A DNA stretch of 64,000 bases from Saprospiraceae bacterium. GTDB taxonomy: Bacteria; Bacteroidota; Bacteroidia; Chitinophagales; Saprospiraceae. The notes below the pieces were generated by a model, which did no database searches, had not been told where the DNA came from, and was given only the letters and a program-made list of their open reading frames with translations. The position numbers and the translations under genes were made by a program. Of the stretch, positions 1-8,868 are shown piece by piece (position 1 is the stretch's first letter; the number at the start of each line of letters is the position of its first letter). The stretch lies in NCBI GenBank assembly GCA_022841745.1, contig JALHQW010000019.1:1-64000 (forward strand), read 5' to 3'.

Positions 1-115
1 TCTGTCCCCGGTAAACCTCACCGTTGTTGAGGCGCACCACGTCAACGGATGTTTGGCCTATACTGTTAGCCATTGCGAAGCATAGGAAAAAGAGAAAAGT
101 CAATGCGGTTTTCAT
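1..115 (-). CDS. Secreted protein, N-terminal fragment (partial at window edge)
   Basis: Read on the minus strand, an ATG at 115 opens a frame that runs off the window at position 1. About 38 residues are visible. They begin MKTALTFLFFLCFAMANSIG, a clear signal peptide with a lysine followed by a hydrophobic core, and continue into a short polar stretch (QTSVDVVRLNNGEVYRG). The mature sequence is too short to place in a family. It is divergent from the GMC oxidoreductase gene, so the gap 116-224 probably carries both promoters. Confidence 0.6.
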   Translation of the reverse strand, partial: MKTALTFLFFLCFAMANSIGQTSVDVVRLNNGEVYRGQ

Positions 116-224
116 ACACCTTGGTTTTGGTGAAAATATTTTGGAGGCATAAAACTACTCATTTCAAAAATCAAAAATCCTGCTACCTTTCCCCCCGCAA
201 TTTTCAAAAGAAAACAACCATCAC

Positions 225-1976
225 ATGAGTAATTTCCAAATAAAGAAAAAGCCCACGGTGTATGATGCCATCATTGTGGGCTCTGGCGCAGGAGGGGGCA
301 TGGCGGGCTATGTGCTCTCGCAAGCGGGCCTCAAGGTGCTGATGCTGGAGGCCGGCCCGTTTTACGACCCCAAGCTGCACTCTTTCCAAATGTTGCCACC
401 CTGGGCATCGCTGCGCAGGGGCGCTGGCACCACCCGTGCCTTCGGCGAGTTCGATGCGGCAATGGGCGGCTGGCAGATTGACGGCGAACCTTACACCGCC
501 GCCGAGGGCACCGAGTTCCATTGGTTCCGCTCGCACATGCTGGGCGGCCGCACCAACCATTGGGGCCGCATCTCGTTGCGCTTCGGCCCCAATGATTTCA
601 AGGGAAAAAGCTACGACGGCGTGGGCGACGACTGGCCCATCAGCTACGACGACGTGAAGCCGTATTATGACAAGATTGACGTGATGCTCGGCATCTACGG
701 CACCAAGGAAGGACTGCCAAACGACCCCGATGGCATCTTCATGAAGCCGCCCAAACCACGTCTCCACGAAATTTTGATTAAAAAAGCGGGGCAAAAAATC
801 GGCGTGCCCGTGATTCCGGGCCGAGGCTCCGTGCTGACCGAAGACCTGAAAGACCCGAACTCAGGCCGCCAGAAATGCTGGTACTGCGGCCAGTGCGGAC
901 GGGCCTGTAAGATTTACGGGGACTTCTCCTCTTCTTCCTGCCTCGTCATCCCAGCGCAGACCAAGCACAGCCTCGAACTGGAATGCAATGCCATGGTGCG
1001 GGAGGTGTTGACCGACCAAAACGGCCAAGCCACAGGCGTTTCCTATGTGAGCAAGGACGACGGACAGGAGTACCAAGTAATGGGCAAGACCGTCATCCTC
1101 GCTGCCAGTGCTTGTAGCTCGGCCCGCATCATGCTCAACTCCAAGAGCAGCCGCCACCCCAACGGCATCGGCAACGGCAGCGGTGCCGTGGGCAAATACC
1201 TCCACGACTCCACGGGCGTGGCCATGGGCGGCATCATGCCCTCGCTCCTCGACCGCAAGCGCTACAACGAGGACGGCGTGGGCAGTGTCCACATCCTAAG
1301 CCCTTGGTGGCTCGACAACAAAAAGGCGAAGCTCGACTTCCCCCGTGGCTACCATATCGAGTATTGGGGCGGTATGGGCGACCCCGCCTACGGCTTCGGC
1401 TTCGGCATACAGGGCATCAACGGCAAGTACCCCACCAAGGACGGCCAAACCAAGGAGGCGGGCGGCTATGGCGCTTCGCTCAAACAGGACTACCGCCGCT
1501 TCTACGGGGCCAACGTGGGCATGGCAGGCCGGGGCACTGGCCTTGCGCTCGAAAGCAACTACTGTGAAATAGACCCGAACAAAGTGGACAAATGGGGCAT
1601 CCCCGTGCTGCGTTTCAACTATAAATGGACGGACGCCGAAATCCTACAGGCCAAGCACATGCAAGAGACCTTCCAGGAAATGATGAAGGCCATGGGCGCC
1701 GATATCACCTGGGGCATACAGGGCAAGGAGAACAACTACGGCCTCGAAGCCCCTGGCCGCATCATCCACGAGGTGGGGACGGTGCGCATGGGCGACGACC
1801 CAAAGAAGGCCCCGCTCAACAAATGGTGCCAGTCGCACGAGGTCAAAAACCTCTTTGTGACCGACGGCGGCCCCATCGTGCAGCAGGGTGACAAGAACTG
1901 TACTTGGACCATTCTCGCCTTGTCCATGCGCACGGCGGAGTATATTGTGGAGCAGAAAAAACAGAATAACATTTGA
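225..1976 (+). CDS. GMC-family FAD-dependent oxidoreductase
   Basis: A 583-residue flavoprotein of the glucose-methanol-choline family, which oxidises alcohol groups of sugars or polyols using FAD. A Rossmann FAD motif GSGAGGG is at residues 19-25. The C-terminal GMC_C region contains IHEVGTVRMG and NCTWTILAL, where the family's active-site histidine and histidine/asparagine pair lie. A cysteine cluster C218-x2-C221-x2-C224-x3-C228 sits in the middle of the protein and could bind a metal or Fe-S centre, as in some membrane-linked sugar dehydrogenases. No signal peptide is visible. The next gene encodes a gluconate 2-dehydrogenase subunit 3-like protein, so the two probably form a periplasmic dehydrogenase exported together by Tat. 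The substrate cannot be told from the sequence. Confidence 0.9.
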   Translation: MSNFQIKKKPTVYDAIIVGSGAGGGMAGYVLSQAGLKVLMLEAGPFYDPKLHSFQMLPPWASLRRGAGTTRAFGEFDAAMGGWQIDGEPYTAAEGTEFHWFRSHMLGGRTNHWGRISLRFGPNDFKGKSYDGVGDDWPISYDDVKPYYDKIDVMLGIYGTKEGLPNDPDGIFMKPPKPRLHEILIKKAGQKIGVPVIPGRGSVLTEDLKDPNSGRQKCWYCGQCGRACKIYGDFSSSSCLVIPAQTKHSLELECNAMVREVLTDQNGQATGVSYVSKDDGQEYQVMGKTVILAASACSSARIMLNSKSSRHPNGIGNGSGAVGKYLHDSTGVAMGGIMPSLLDRKRYNEDGVGSVHILSPWWLDNKKAKLDFPRGYHIEYWGGMGDPAYGFGFGIQGINGKYPTKDGQTKEAGGYGASLKQDYRRFYGANVGMAGRGTGLALESNYCEIDPNKVDKWGIPVLRFNYKWTDAEILQAKHMQETFQEMMKAMGADITWGIQGKENNYGLEAPGRIIHEVGTVRMGDDPKKAPLNKWCQSHEVKNLFVTDGGPIVQQGDKNCTWTILALSMRTAEYIVEQKKQNNI

Positions 1977-2042
1977 TACTTGATGCTGGATACTGGATAG
2001 CGGCTGCTGAACGTCTCTATCCAGTATCCAGCATCAAGTATC
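1975..2042. repeat. Perfect 25-bp inverted repeat between the two dehydrogenase genes
   Basis: The arm at 1975-1999 is the exact reverse complement of 2018-2042, with an 18-nt loop. Each arm is itself built of a repeated word (ATACTTGATGCTGG, ATACTGG). A third partial copy of the word (TATCCAGCATCAA) follows and reaches almost to the next start codon. The left arm overlaps the stop codon of the GMC gene. The hairpin has no T-run, so it is not a classical terminator. It belongs to the word-repeat class seen throughout the window. Confidence 0.85.
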
Positions 2043-2057
2043 CAGCATCAATAAAAA

Positions 2058-2717
2058 ATGAAACGACGGGATTATCTCAAATTCATAGGCGTAGGCTCCA
2101 TATCGGCAGGTTTGCTGTTGGAGAGCTGCAAAACCGATGGGAGTGACGCCGCCCCATCTACTACGGACGCCGCCGAGGCCCCCGAAGGGGCAAGTGACAT
2201 CATTACCGCCGGGCGGGAGCAGCACGAGATTGACCGGGACAAGCGGCTGCTCAGTGAGACTTTTTTCAACGAGCATGAAATGGCCACCATCGCCATCCTC
2301 GCCGACATCATCATCCCCAAGGACGAAGTGTCGGGCAGTGCGACCGAGGCGGAGGTGCCTGCCTTCATCGAGTTCATCGTGAAGGACCTGCCGGAGCACC
2401 AAGTCCCCATGCGGGGCGGCCTCCGCTGGTTAGACCTGGAGTGCTACGGCCGCTTCGAGAAAGCCTTCGTGGACTGCACCCCGGGGCAGCGCCTTCAAGT
2501 GGTGGACGACATCGCCTACCCAGCCAAGGCCAAGCCAGAGATGAGCCAAGGTGTCACCTTTTTCAACAAGATGCGGGACCTGACGGCCACTGGCTTCTAC
2601 ACCACCCAAATGGGCTGGGACGACATCGGCTACAAGGGCAATACCCCAAACACCTATACGGGCGTGCCGGACGATGTGCTGGAGGCGTTTGGGGTGAAGG
2701 ATATGAATTGGGGGTGA
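2058..2717 (+). CDS. Gluconate 2-dehydrogenase subunit 3 family protein, Tat lipoprotein
   Basis: A 219-residue protein. The N-terminus MKRRDYLKFIGVGSISAGLL has twin arginines (residues 3-4), a hydrophobic stretch and then a lipobox ending at C24, which indicates Tat export and lipid anchoring. The body (FNEHEMATIAILADIIIPKD, later TATGFYTTQMGWDDIGYKGN) matches the family that accompanies GMC dehydrogenase catalytic subunits. It lies 81 nt downstream of the GMC gene on the same strand, separated only by the hairpin at 1975-2042. The likely role is a small partner or escort subunit that brings the cofactor-loaded flavoprotein to the periplasm. Confidence 0.85.
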   Translation: MKRRDYLKFIGVGSISAGLLLESCKTDGSDAAPSTTDAAEAPEGASDIITAGREQHEIDRDKRLLSETFFNEHEMATIAILADIIIPKDEVSGSATEAEVPAFIEFIVKDLPEHQVPMRGGLRWLDLECYGRFEKAFVDCTPGQRLQVVDDIAYPAKAKPEMSQGVTFFNKMRDLTATGFYTTQMGWDDIGYKGNTPNTYTGVPDDVLEAFGVKDMNWG

Positions 2718-2753
2718 GGGGACTTGCCCAAATGTTTAAAATGCGGCTCAATG

Positions 2754-2798
2754 AAACGGGAGATGCGGTAAAGTGCCGTGTTTCCCGTTTTTATTTTT
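2754..2798 (+). terminator. Rho-independent terminator after the dehydrogenase pair
   Basis: The sequence AAACGGGA at 2754 pairs with TTTCCCGTTT at 2781, with an inner CGG/CCG pairing, and is followed by TTTATTTTT. It lies about 40 nt after the stop codon of the subunit 3 gene. Confidence 0.7.
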
Positions 2799-2985
2799 AG
2801 GAAGGTTGAACCAAAGGTAAAAATGCCTCAAATCGAAGCGACCATACGTGTAGGCGTTTGGCATAGCAGCCTCGTTTTCTAAGTTTCGTCTCAAAAAAAC
2901 TGTCCTGCAATGGAAACGAATCACCAATCAACCGTATAACCACAAGCAATTGCTGCTAACCCATTCCACAATTAAACAACTTGCC

Positions 2986-3660
2986 ATGCTCACAGCAAAA
3001 GAGACCCAAGCCGCCCAAGAATTCTGGGCGTGGTTCGAGCAGAACCGCCTTCGTTTCGAGTTCATCTTCGATATGTCGGACGAACAGCGAACGCAGCTTT
3101 TCAAAGATATAGAACAAAAAGTGTCGGTCTATGCCGAAGGGCTCGAAGTACAGCCCGGCAACAATGTGGGGAAAGAAGGCCCCAAGTTCCGGGCAATCAT
3201 CAGCGCTGGTGGTAACATCCCGCTTTTCAAGAAGGCCAAAGCTTTGGCTGACCTTGCGCCAGCTATGCCCGACTGGGTGGTTTGCGCCTTGGTACCTCCC
3301 CTGCCAAAGGGCATCAGAATCCGTTTCAAACTGAAGGATGGGCTGCTTTACCCCGAAGACGTGTGGTTCCAACTCATGGAGGCACCGGAAGATCCACCTT
3401 TCTTGGGCATACACCTCGCCCTCAAGCAGTTCGACCATTGTGCCAACGACGATGATTTTGCAGAATTGCAAAACATCCTGATGCAAATGCTGCTGAACCT
3501 CCTCGGCGAGGAATCCATGGCGATGGACATCCAACATTTTGAGATGGGCCCACTCCCGCCCGACCCCGTGGAAGAAGGCTTCTCGGAACTCTACGACCTG
3601 CCGGAACACATCGCCGAGTTCAGGAAGGACATGCCGAGCCCGAGGTTGGGGGAGGGATAG
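2986..3660 (+). CDS. Conserved hypothetical protein
   Basis: 224 residues from the ATG at 2986. A TTG 12 codons upstream is possible but adds only unconvincing sequence. I do not recognise the family. The protein is acidic, with no signal peptide or membrane segment, so it is probably cytoplasmic. A tryptophan-rich start (EFWAWFEQNRLRFEFIF) and two repeated themes of hydrophobic strands with acidic turns suggest a compact alpha/beta fold. It converges on the Roc-COR gene with only 6 nt between stop codons and no terminator. Confidence 0.7.
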   Translation: MLTAKETQAAQEFWAWFEQNRLRFEFIFDMSDEQRTQLFKDIEQKVSVYAEGLEVQPGNNVGKEGPKFRAIISAGGNIPLFKKAKALADLAPAMPDWVVCALVPPLPKGIRIRFKLKDGLLYPEDVWFQLMEAPEDPPFLGIHLALKQFDHCANDDDFAELQNILMQMLLNLLGEESMAMDIQHFEMGPLPPDPVEEGFSELYDLPEHIAEFRKDMPSPRLGEG

Positions 3661-3666
3661 GTTAAA

Positions 3667-5586
3667 TTAGGCTATTTTCAAGGCAGCCGCCAGCACCCGG
3701 TTTTTGACAGATGCAAAAGCCTTATCGTCACAAAGGCCATTCAGGAACTCCTTTTCTGCCTTGATGAATTGGCTCAAAAGCAGCACTGCTTCGTTGCTTG
3801 GCAGTAACATGCGCAGCCCCTCCTCAATTTCTCCAGCCACCAGCAATTCTTTTGCAGTTTGGATATGCTTCGCAAAAACCCCATCCAACAGCCCCGCCAC
3901 AGATACATCTTCATAGCTCAAATCGCATTCCACCGTGCGCTTGCCATCTATGCGGCGGCGTTGGAGTTTTCCATGGTCGTAAAAATGTGGCTCGGTGGTC
4001 TTGGCGCATTTCAAACAAATGCAGGGAATCATCTTGCGCACTTTCAAGCCTTCCAGCCGCTCGTGCATCTTGTCGAAATCCTCGCTGAGGAGGGTGAGCA
4101 GTTCCTTGGCATTAGCGCCACGGGCACGGATGCGGATATTGCGGCTGCCCCATGCCTCGGTCGCCAATGCCTGTGCGCCTGTTCGCTCGAAGACGGCACC
4201 GCTTTTCCAAGCTAGTTCCGTCTGCCGGATATAGATGTGGTTGCGCACTATATGCTGCGAGAGCAGGCCCTTGGGCATGAACTCGTATTCGTAGCGGATT
4301 TGGAGTTCCGGTTCACTGAGGGTGTGACTTTGAGTCACGCCCTCAGTTGCACCCTCCCAAGCCAGCGCCTCTGGTTGCAGCACGGAAAGCAGTTGCGGAG
4401 CAAGCCAGGTATCCGCCCGCTCATCGGGCAGCTTATAGCATAGCTCGAATTTTTCCATCAGCGCCAGCAGTTCGTCATGCTGGTCGGCGTAGCGGTTGTC
4501 GGCCCAGATATGGGAGAGGTCTTGGCGGTTGAAGCGACCGAATTTTTGCTTCACGTCCTCACAGTCCAGCACCCGATACACCCCATCGGTGGCCCATTGG
4601 TTGTTGAGCACCAGCATCTTGCGCAGCAACGGGTGGTCTTGGAAGTGCAGAAAAGCCCCGAAATCGTGCAGGTAACTGCTGAGGAACAGTGCCCTCTCCC
4701 GCTCCGGTATATCGTGCTGGGCGCAGATGCGGTAGTATTCATCGAGGGAGATATGGTCCCGCCCTTCCTCTCTTGCCAACCGCTCCAATTCCCGCCGAAT
4801 GTCGAGCCAAGCCTTGGGCTGTTCCTCGCCGATATGCGGTAGTTGTTTGAGCCAGTATTCAATGGCTGCCCATACCTCGTCCAAGCCCCGGCAGGTTAGC
4901 AAGTTAGTAGCTTTGGAATCCTTCACGAAGCCGAAACGCCCTTGCATGCCCCGCAAGTCGAGTTGCTTGCTGCGGTCGCCTTTTTCGTTTTGAACGATGA
5001 GCAGGGGGCTGTTGCCGCCGTAAAGTTCTGCCGTTTGTAGCCAATAGCTGAAACTGGCATCGTTCACCGTTTTATCGCTGGTGCGGGTATCGTCGAGTAA
5101 GATATAGAGCGAGCGTTTGGTAAGGAAAAACTGGTGGGTAGCGTGGTAGATTTCTTGGCCACCAAAGTCCCAGATGTTGAGGCGGAAGTCGGTGCCGTCG
5201 GGGAGTTTGAGGTCGTGGGGGTGGACGTTAATACCTTGAGTGGTTTCTTTTTCTGCGGGGAGTTGGTTTTCTCGGTTCAGCAGCTTGCGGGCGAGGGACG
5301 TTTTGCCTGCGCCGCCTTCGCCAAGTATCAAGCATTTTGCCTCGAAAAGGTGAAAAGTTCGTCCTTTGGCTTTTGCATTTTCAAGTTCTTCAAAATATTT
5401 AATTATTGCTTCAGTGCCTTGTCTTGCTATTTCTACGGGAGGTTTAATTAGAGGACACCCTGTAACAAAAAAATCACCACCCCTTTTAGGGATATAAACT
5501 AATTTCCAATTTTTAATAAGCCCTAATATAGGCGTCAAATCTTTTACACGAGTATCTGAACAATCTAACCTGTAAATATTTTTCAT
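3667..5586 (-). CDS. Roc-COR GTPase (Roco protein) with truncated leucine-rich repeats
   Basis: 639 residues from the ATG at 5586; a TTG at 5616 lies inside an inverted repeat and is less likely. Residues 5-27 look like one leftover leucine-rich repeat. The Roc GTPase domain follows, with P-loop GEGGAGKT (89-96), the DxxGQ switch motif DFGGQE (140-145) and an NKxD-like NEKGD (200-204). The COR dimerisation domain spans roughly 240-420. The last ~63 residues (about 577-639: AKELLVAGEIEEGLRMLL then LSQFIKAEKEFLNG) are short amphipathic helices resembling the effector-associated domains of bacterial conflict proteins; that assignment is by eye. Family members usually carry many LRRs at the N-terminus, so this copy seems shortened. 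It is probably a sensor or switch protein, with no obvious effector next to it. Confidence 0.8.
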   Translation of the reverse strand: MKNIYRLDCSDTRVKDLTPILGLIKNWKLVYIPKRGGDFFVTGCPLIKPPVEIARQGTEAIIKYFEELENAKAKGRTFHLFEAKCLILGEGGAGKTSLARKLLNRENQLPAEKETTQGINVHPHDLKLPDGTDFRLNIWDFGGQEIYHATHQFFLTKRSLYILLDDTRTSDKTVNDASFSYWLQTAELYGGNSPLLIVQNEKGDRSKQLDLRGMQGRFGFVKDSKATNLLTCRGLDEVWAAIEYWLKQLPHIGEEQPKAWLDIRRELERLAREEGRDHISLDEYYRICAQHDIPERERALFLSSYLHDFGAFLHFQDHPLLRKMLVLNNQWATDGVYRVLDCEDVKQKFGRFNRQDLSHIWADNRYADQHDELLALMEKFELCYKLPDERADTWLAPQLLSVLQPEALAWEGATEGVTQSHTLSEPELQIRYEYEFMPKGLLSQHIVRNHIYIRQTELAWKSGAVFERTGAQALATEAWGSRNIRIRARGANAKELLTLLSEDFDKMHERLEGLKVRKMIPCICLKCAKTTEPHFYDHGKLQRRRIDGKRTVECDLSYEDVSVAGLLDGVFAKHIQTAKELLVAGEIEEGLRMLLPSNEAVLLLSQFIKAEKEFLNGLCDDKAFASVKNRVLAAALKIA

Positions 5587-5603
5587 TATTGACAATGGTG
5601 TTA

Positions 5604-5716
5604 GGGTGTAAATCAAATTGTCGCACCTAGCAGCAAATTTGGGAGCGTCTTAGACCTTCCAGGTTTTTAAAACCTGGAAGGTCTAAGTACAACCTGCGAC
5701 AATTTGATTTACACCC
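5604..5716. repeat. Nested double inverted repeat upstream of the Roc-COR gene
   Basis: Two perfect inverted repeats are nested. The outer arms are 5604-5625 and 5695-5716 (22 bp, core AAATCAAATTGTCGCA). The inner arms are 5649-5667 and 5669-5687 (19 bp, core GACCTTCCAGGTTTT) with a one-base centre. The whole element would extrude as a two-storey cruciform. It sits just where the LRR coding region of the Roc-COR gene ends abruptly. A stop codon in that reading frame lies within the inner arm. Confidence 0.85.
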
Positions 5717-5763
5717 AGTTCAGACATATGTTTAAATTATGAATAATGAAATAATGAATGAGG

Positions 5764-6060
5764 CTAACCTACAATTGTTTCCGGATTCCGTTTATGGTGC
5801 CAAATTCTCGCCACCACGACTTCCCTTTTCTTTTCCTTTACAGAGTAGAAGATGTTGAAGGGAAATTTTGGCAATACTTTCTTGCGAACCTTGGAAAAAG
5901 CAACAGGGCTGGCTTTTGGGTTTTCAGCCACGAAATCAACAGCGACAATGAATTCACGAAGGAAGGCTTGGGTAGTGTGAGGGGCTTCCCGGTTGTAGTA
6001 GTCCAAGATTTCTTGCAGGTCTTGGTTGGCTCGTTTGGTAAAAGTTACGCTAAAGGGCAT
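5764..6060 (-). CDS. ParE/RelE-family toxin
   Basis: 98 residues. The pattern MPFSVTFTKRANQDLQEILD, then KVLPKFPFNIFYSVKE and a closing VVVARIWHHKRNPE, is the usual beta-alpha-beta outline of ParE/RelE toxins, including the basic C-terminal strand. Family toxins block gyrase or cleave mRNA on the ribosome; which applies here is not clear. It overlaps the upstream antitoxin gene by 11 nt, a typical antitoxin-first operon. Confidence 0.85.
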   Translation of the reverse strand: MPFSVTFTKRANQDLQEILDYYNREAPHTTQAFLREFIVAVDFVAENPKASPVAFSKVRKKVLPKFPFNIFYSVKEKKREVVVARIWHHKRNPETIVG

Positions 6061-6292
6061 GGTTGGTGGTCAGTTCAGCTTTTAGGTTCCCCCATTTCAC
6101 CCCCGTTTCCGGTTGGGCTTCGTATTCCGCCAATGCCTTCAAGATTTCCTGCTTTTCTGCTTCGGAAAGCTCGTTTCCTTGCTTGAAGCCCAATTCGTAT
6201 CCCTGTACCAGCTTGTCCAAAAATTCGGAGACAATGCCCATCAGGTTGTCGGGCATTTGATTGATTTTGTTGATAACGATTGCTTTTTCCAT
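6050..6292 (-). CDS. Antitoxin of the ParE/RelE-type module
   Basis: 80 residues starting MEKAIVINKINQMPDNLMGI, ending in a flexible acidic segment (EYEAQPETGVKWGNLKAEL) that would wrap the toxin. It precedes and overlaps the toxin gene by 11 nt. The N-terminal half may be an addiction-module helix-rich dimerisation domain; no clear DNA-binding motif is seen. The call rests mainly on position and size. Confidence 0.7.
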   Translation of the reverse strand: MEKAIVINKINQMPDNLMGIVSEFLDKLVQGYELGFKQGNELSEAEKQEILKALAEYEAQPETGVKWGNLKAELTTNHAL

Positions 6293-6464
6293 GCGGTTTT
6301 AATTTCCTACAAATCTAAGGAATTCCCACAATCCAAGGATCCTACCTGTTCCTTTTCTCTGCTCAACATAGGTACAGACAGTGTCGAATGGGTTTAGGGT
6401 GAAATCCTATAAATGAAGGAGTCCAAGTATCGGATAAGCAAAGCCATGTGGCCCCAACCACCCC

Positions 6465-7112
6465 CTACTCCTCATAAATCCGAAACCACTTCTTCACGCT
6501 CGACACAATCGTCGTTGCCAAAATCGCCCCGCTGAACGCCAAGAAGATGTCCTTCTGCGCATCCCAGATATCGCCCTGGGTGCCGAGGTAGGCATCGCCC
6601 TGCGCTTGGAAGAACACATCGGCCACGGCCCATTCTATCAGTTCATAGAGTGCTGATACCGACATGGTTATTTCGATGGGAAGCGTCCATGCGACCCATG
6701 CAGGGAACTTGAACATCCGCAGGAACAGCTCCCGCATGGGGTAGGCCAGCAGGAAGCCGAAGCTGAAATGCACGATGCGGTCGTAGTGGTTGCGGGCAAG
6801 GCCGAGGGCATCCTTGAGCCAGTAGCCAAAAGGGTTTTCGGCGTAGGTGTATTTGGAGCCATAGACGTGCAGGCAGAGGTAAATGCAGATGAGCAAGTAG
6901 CTAAGGTCGCTCATCTGGTGCTTGCGGTAGCTGATGATCAGGTAAATCACAAAAGCGAAGGTCAGTGCATTTTCCAGCAGCCAGTTGTTTATATCAGTGG
7001 TGCCAATGAGCGAATTGGCCCAGATGGCCAAAAAGACCACGATACAGCCTATCAGCCACGGGTTTTTGGTCAATGGGATTCTTTCACGGGTGATGGCAAG
7101 GGTAAATGGCAT
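6465..7112 (-). CDS. DUF2238-like integral membrane protein
   Basis: 215 residues from the ATG at 7112; a TTG at 7169 would add 19 unconvincing residues. Five to six hydrophobic segments are visible. The motif RNHYDRIVHFSFGFLLAYPM followed by a second-half ELIEWAVAD is characteristic of the YjdF/DUF2238 membrane family. The conserved Asp, His and Glu residues lie inside membrane segments. The function of the family is unknown. It is divergent from the barrel gene at 7408. Confidence 0.8.
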   Translation of the reverse strand: MPFTLAITRERIPLTKNPWLIGCIVVFLAIWANSLIGTTDINNWLLENALTFAFVIYLIISYRKHQMSDLSYLLICIYLCLHVYGSKYTYAENPFGYWLKDALGLARNHYDRIVHFSFGFLLAYPMRELFLRMFKFPAWVAWTLPIEITMSVSALYELIEWAVADVFFQAQGDAYLGTQGDIWDAQKDIFLAFSGAILATTIVSSVKKWFRIYEE

Positions 7113-7407
7113 TGTTAGGTTAGTTTTAATTGTGAAAGGAATTTGAGGTAGCTGATTTGTTTGTCGCAACGCTACAAAGATGCAAAAGGAGCGGCGAGAA
7201 TATTCACTTTTCTATAAAGCATGAAGTCTTTGCACCCGCAAGCTATTGATTATCAATAGTTTGCTCCTTTTTATGAAAACAAACATTCCCCTTGCGTTTC
7301 CCTCCCTGAAAGTTTGGCACAATAATTTTCCTTCTCATCTCGTCCTTCCTCCCGACTTGCCAACTGCCTTGATTTTCCCACACATCATTTTCAAATTTTA
7401 GAACACC

Positions 7408-8868
7408 ATGAAACATACGGCAACCGCCCTCGTGGCATCGCTAATCCTGTCAGCATCTGCTTTTTCACAAGAACAACTTGGCCTGCGCCTCGAAACCTAC
7501 GCTGGCGTGAGCAGCCTCGCCATCAACCCCGCTGGCAACCTCAACAACCCGCTGAAATGGGACGCCAACCTCGTGGGCGGCGGCATTTTTTTTGAAAACA
7601 ACTATGTTTTCCTTCGGGAAACAAGCCTCCGCCGGTTGTATGCCCACCGCAATGATGCCAGCTTTGCGGCAGCACAGGATGTGGAGGGGCCACTGTCCGA
7701 CAATACATTCGTGGTTGATTTTTTCAACGATGGAGCCAAGCGGTTTGTCAATTCAGGCGGCTACGTGGCTGGCCCGTCATTGGCGCTGCGGCTCGGTGAG
7801 CAGCATTCGGTGGGCGTGTTCACCAACCTACGGTTCGCCGCCAGTGCCGTCAACATTCCCAATGCGTTCAGCTACTACAAGTACGACGCACTGCCTTTTG
7901 ACGAGACTTTTGAGGTGCCAAAATTGCAGGCATCGGCGCTCAACTGGTCGGAAATTGGCCTGAATTACGCCTTCAAACTGCCCACTGCGGATGGCTCGAT
8001 GAATTTTGGCGCAAGCCTTAAATTCCTTCAAGGCTACGAAGCTGTCTACCTCGTAAGTCGCTCGACCTACCAGCACACCAAACAGCCCGGCAATATCGTG
8101 ACGGTGGGTCTGCCCAACAGCGAGTACGGCTATGCACTTAGCCTTGATGACCCAGATGGCAGCTTGCTGGAGCGCAAGGGGCGAGGACTCGGGGCCGACC
8201 TTGGCTTTACTTATATTTTTCAAGATCATGAGGAAGGCTACAAACTCAAATTGGGTGCTTCCTTGCTCGACCTGGGCCGCATCCATTTCAACAACGACGC
8301 CCAGTACCACCGCCTCGCCCTCGACACCACGGTGACGGTTGATATTGACGACTACAGCCAGTACTCCAGCCCCGAAGACCTGCAAGCAATGGTGCAGACG
8401 CTCAGCGAAAACTCGTTGAAAGACCCACTGGCCACTTATGAAGGCAACAGCTTCAAGATGGCGCTGCCCGCTACGCTCAGCTTCCAGGCTGACTATGGCA
8501 TCTCGGAGCATTTTTATGTTGGAGCCTTGCTGATGCAGCGACTGCCCGCTTCCAACCCCACTGCCAAGCGGGGCAACCTTCTGGCCATCTCGCCACGTTG
8601 GCAACACCGCTGGTTCTCAGCATCGGTGCCCGTGTCGGTGTACAACTGGAGCAGGGTACACGTAGGCATGGCCGCAAGGCTGGGCTGGTTGGTCATCGGC
8701 TCCGACGACGTGCTTGGCGTTTTTTCCAATAAAAACCTGACTGGCGCCGACTTTTATTTTGCCCTGAAAATCAATCCCTTTGAGATTGGCGGCGGCGGCG
8801 GTGAGCGGAGTGGTGGTGGCAAACGACGGTTCGGCGGCCGTGGGAAGGTGAAGTGCTATGCGTTTTAA
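7408..8868 (+). CDS. Outer-membrane DUF5723-like beta-barrel protein
   Basis: 486 residues with a clear signal peptide (MKHTATALVASLILSASAFS, cleavage probably after SAFS). The mature part begins GLRLETYAGVSSLAINPAGN and is rich in alternating aromatic/polar strands with Gly-Asn turns, the texture of Bacteroidota outer-membrane proteins of the DUF5723 type. The end is a glycine- and arginine-rich tail (GGGGGERSGGGKRRFGGRGK), which is unusual for a barrel and may be an exposed or periplasmic extension. It ends in AF, a typical C-terminal aromatic residue. Function unknown. Confidence 0.75.
   Translation: MKHTATALVASLILSASAFSQEQLGLRLETYAGVSSLAINPAGNLNNPLKWDANLVGGGIFFENNYVFLRETSLRRLYAHRNDASFAAAQDVEGPLSDNTFVVDFFNDGAKRFVNSGGYVAGPSLALRLGEQHSVGVFTNLRFAASAVNIPNAFSYYKYDALPFDETFEVPKLQASALNWSEIGLNYAFKLPTADGSMNFGASLKFLQGYEAVYLVSRSTYQHTKQPGNIVTVGLPNSEYGYALSLDDPDGSLLERKGRGLGADLGFTYIFQDHEEGYKLKLGASLLDLGRIHFNNDAQYHRLALDTTVTVDIDDYSQYSSPEDLQAMVQTLSENSLKDPLATYEGNSFKMALPATLSFQADYGISEHFYVGALLMQRLPASNPTAKRGNLLAISPRWQHRWFSASVPVSVYNWSRVHVGMAARLGWLVIGSDDVLGVFSNKNLTGADFYFALKINPFEIGGGGGERSGGGKRRFGGRGKVKCYAF

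Noticed and set aside
7828-8607. 259-codon open frame antisense to the barrel gene
   Set aside because: No start context or family match; the plus-strand frame has a signal peptide and a plausible barrel.
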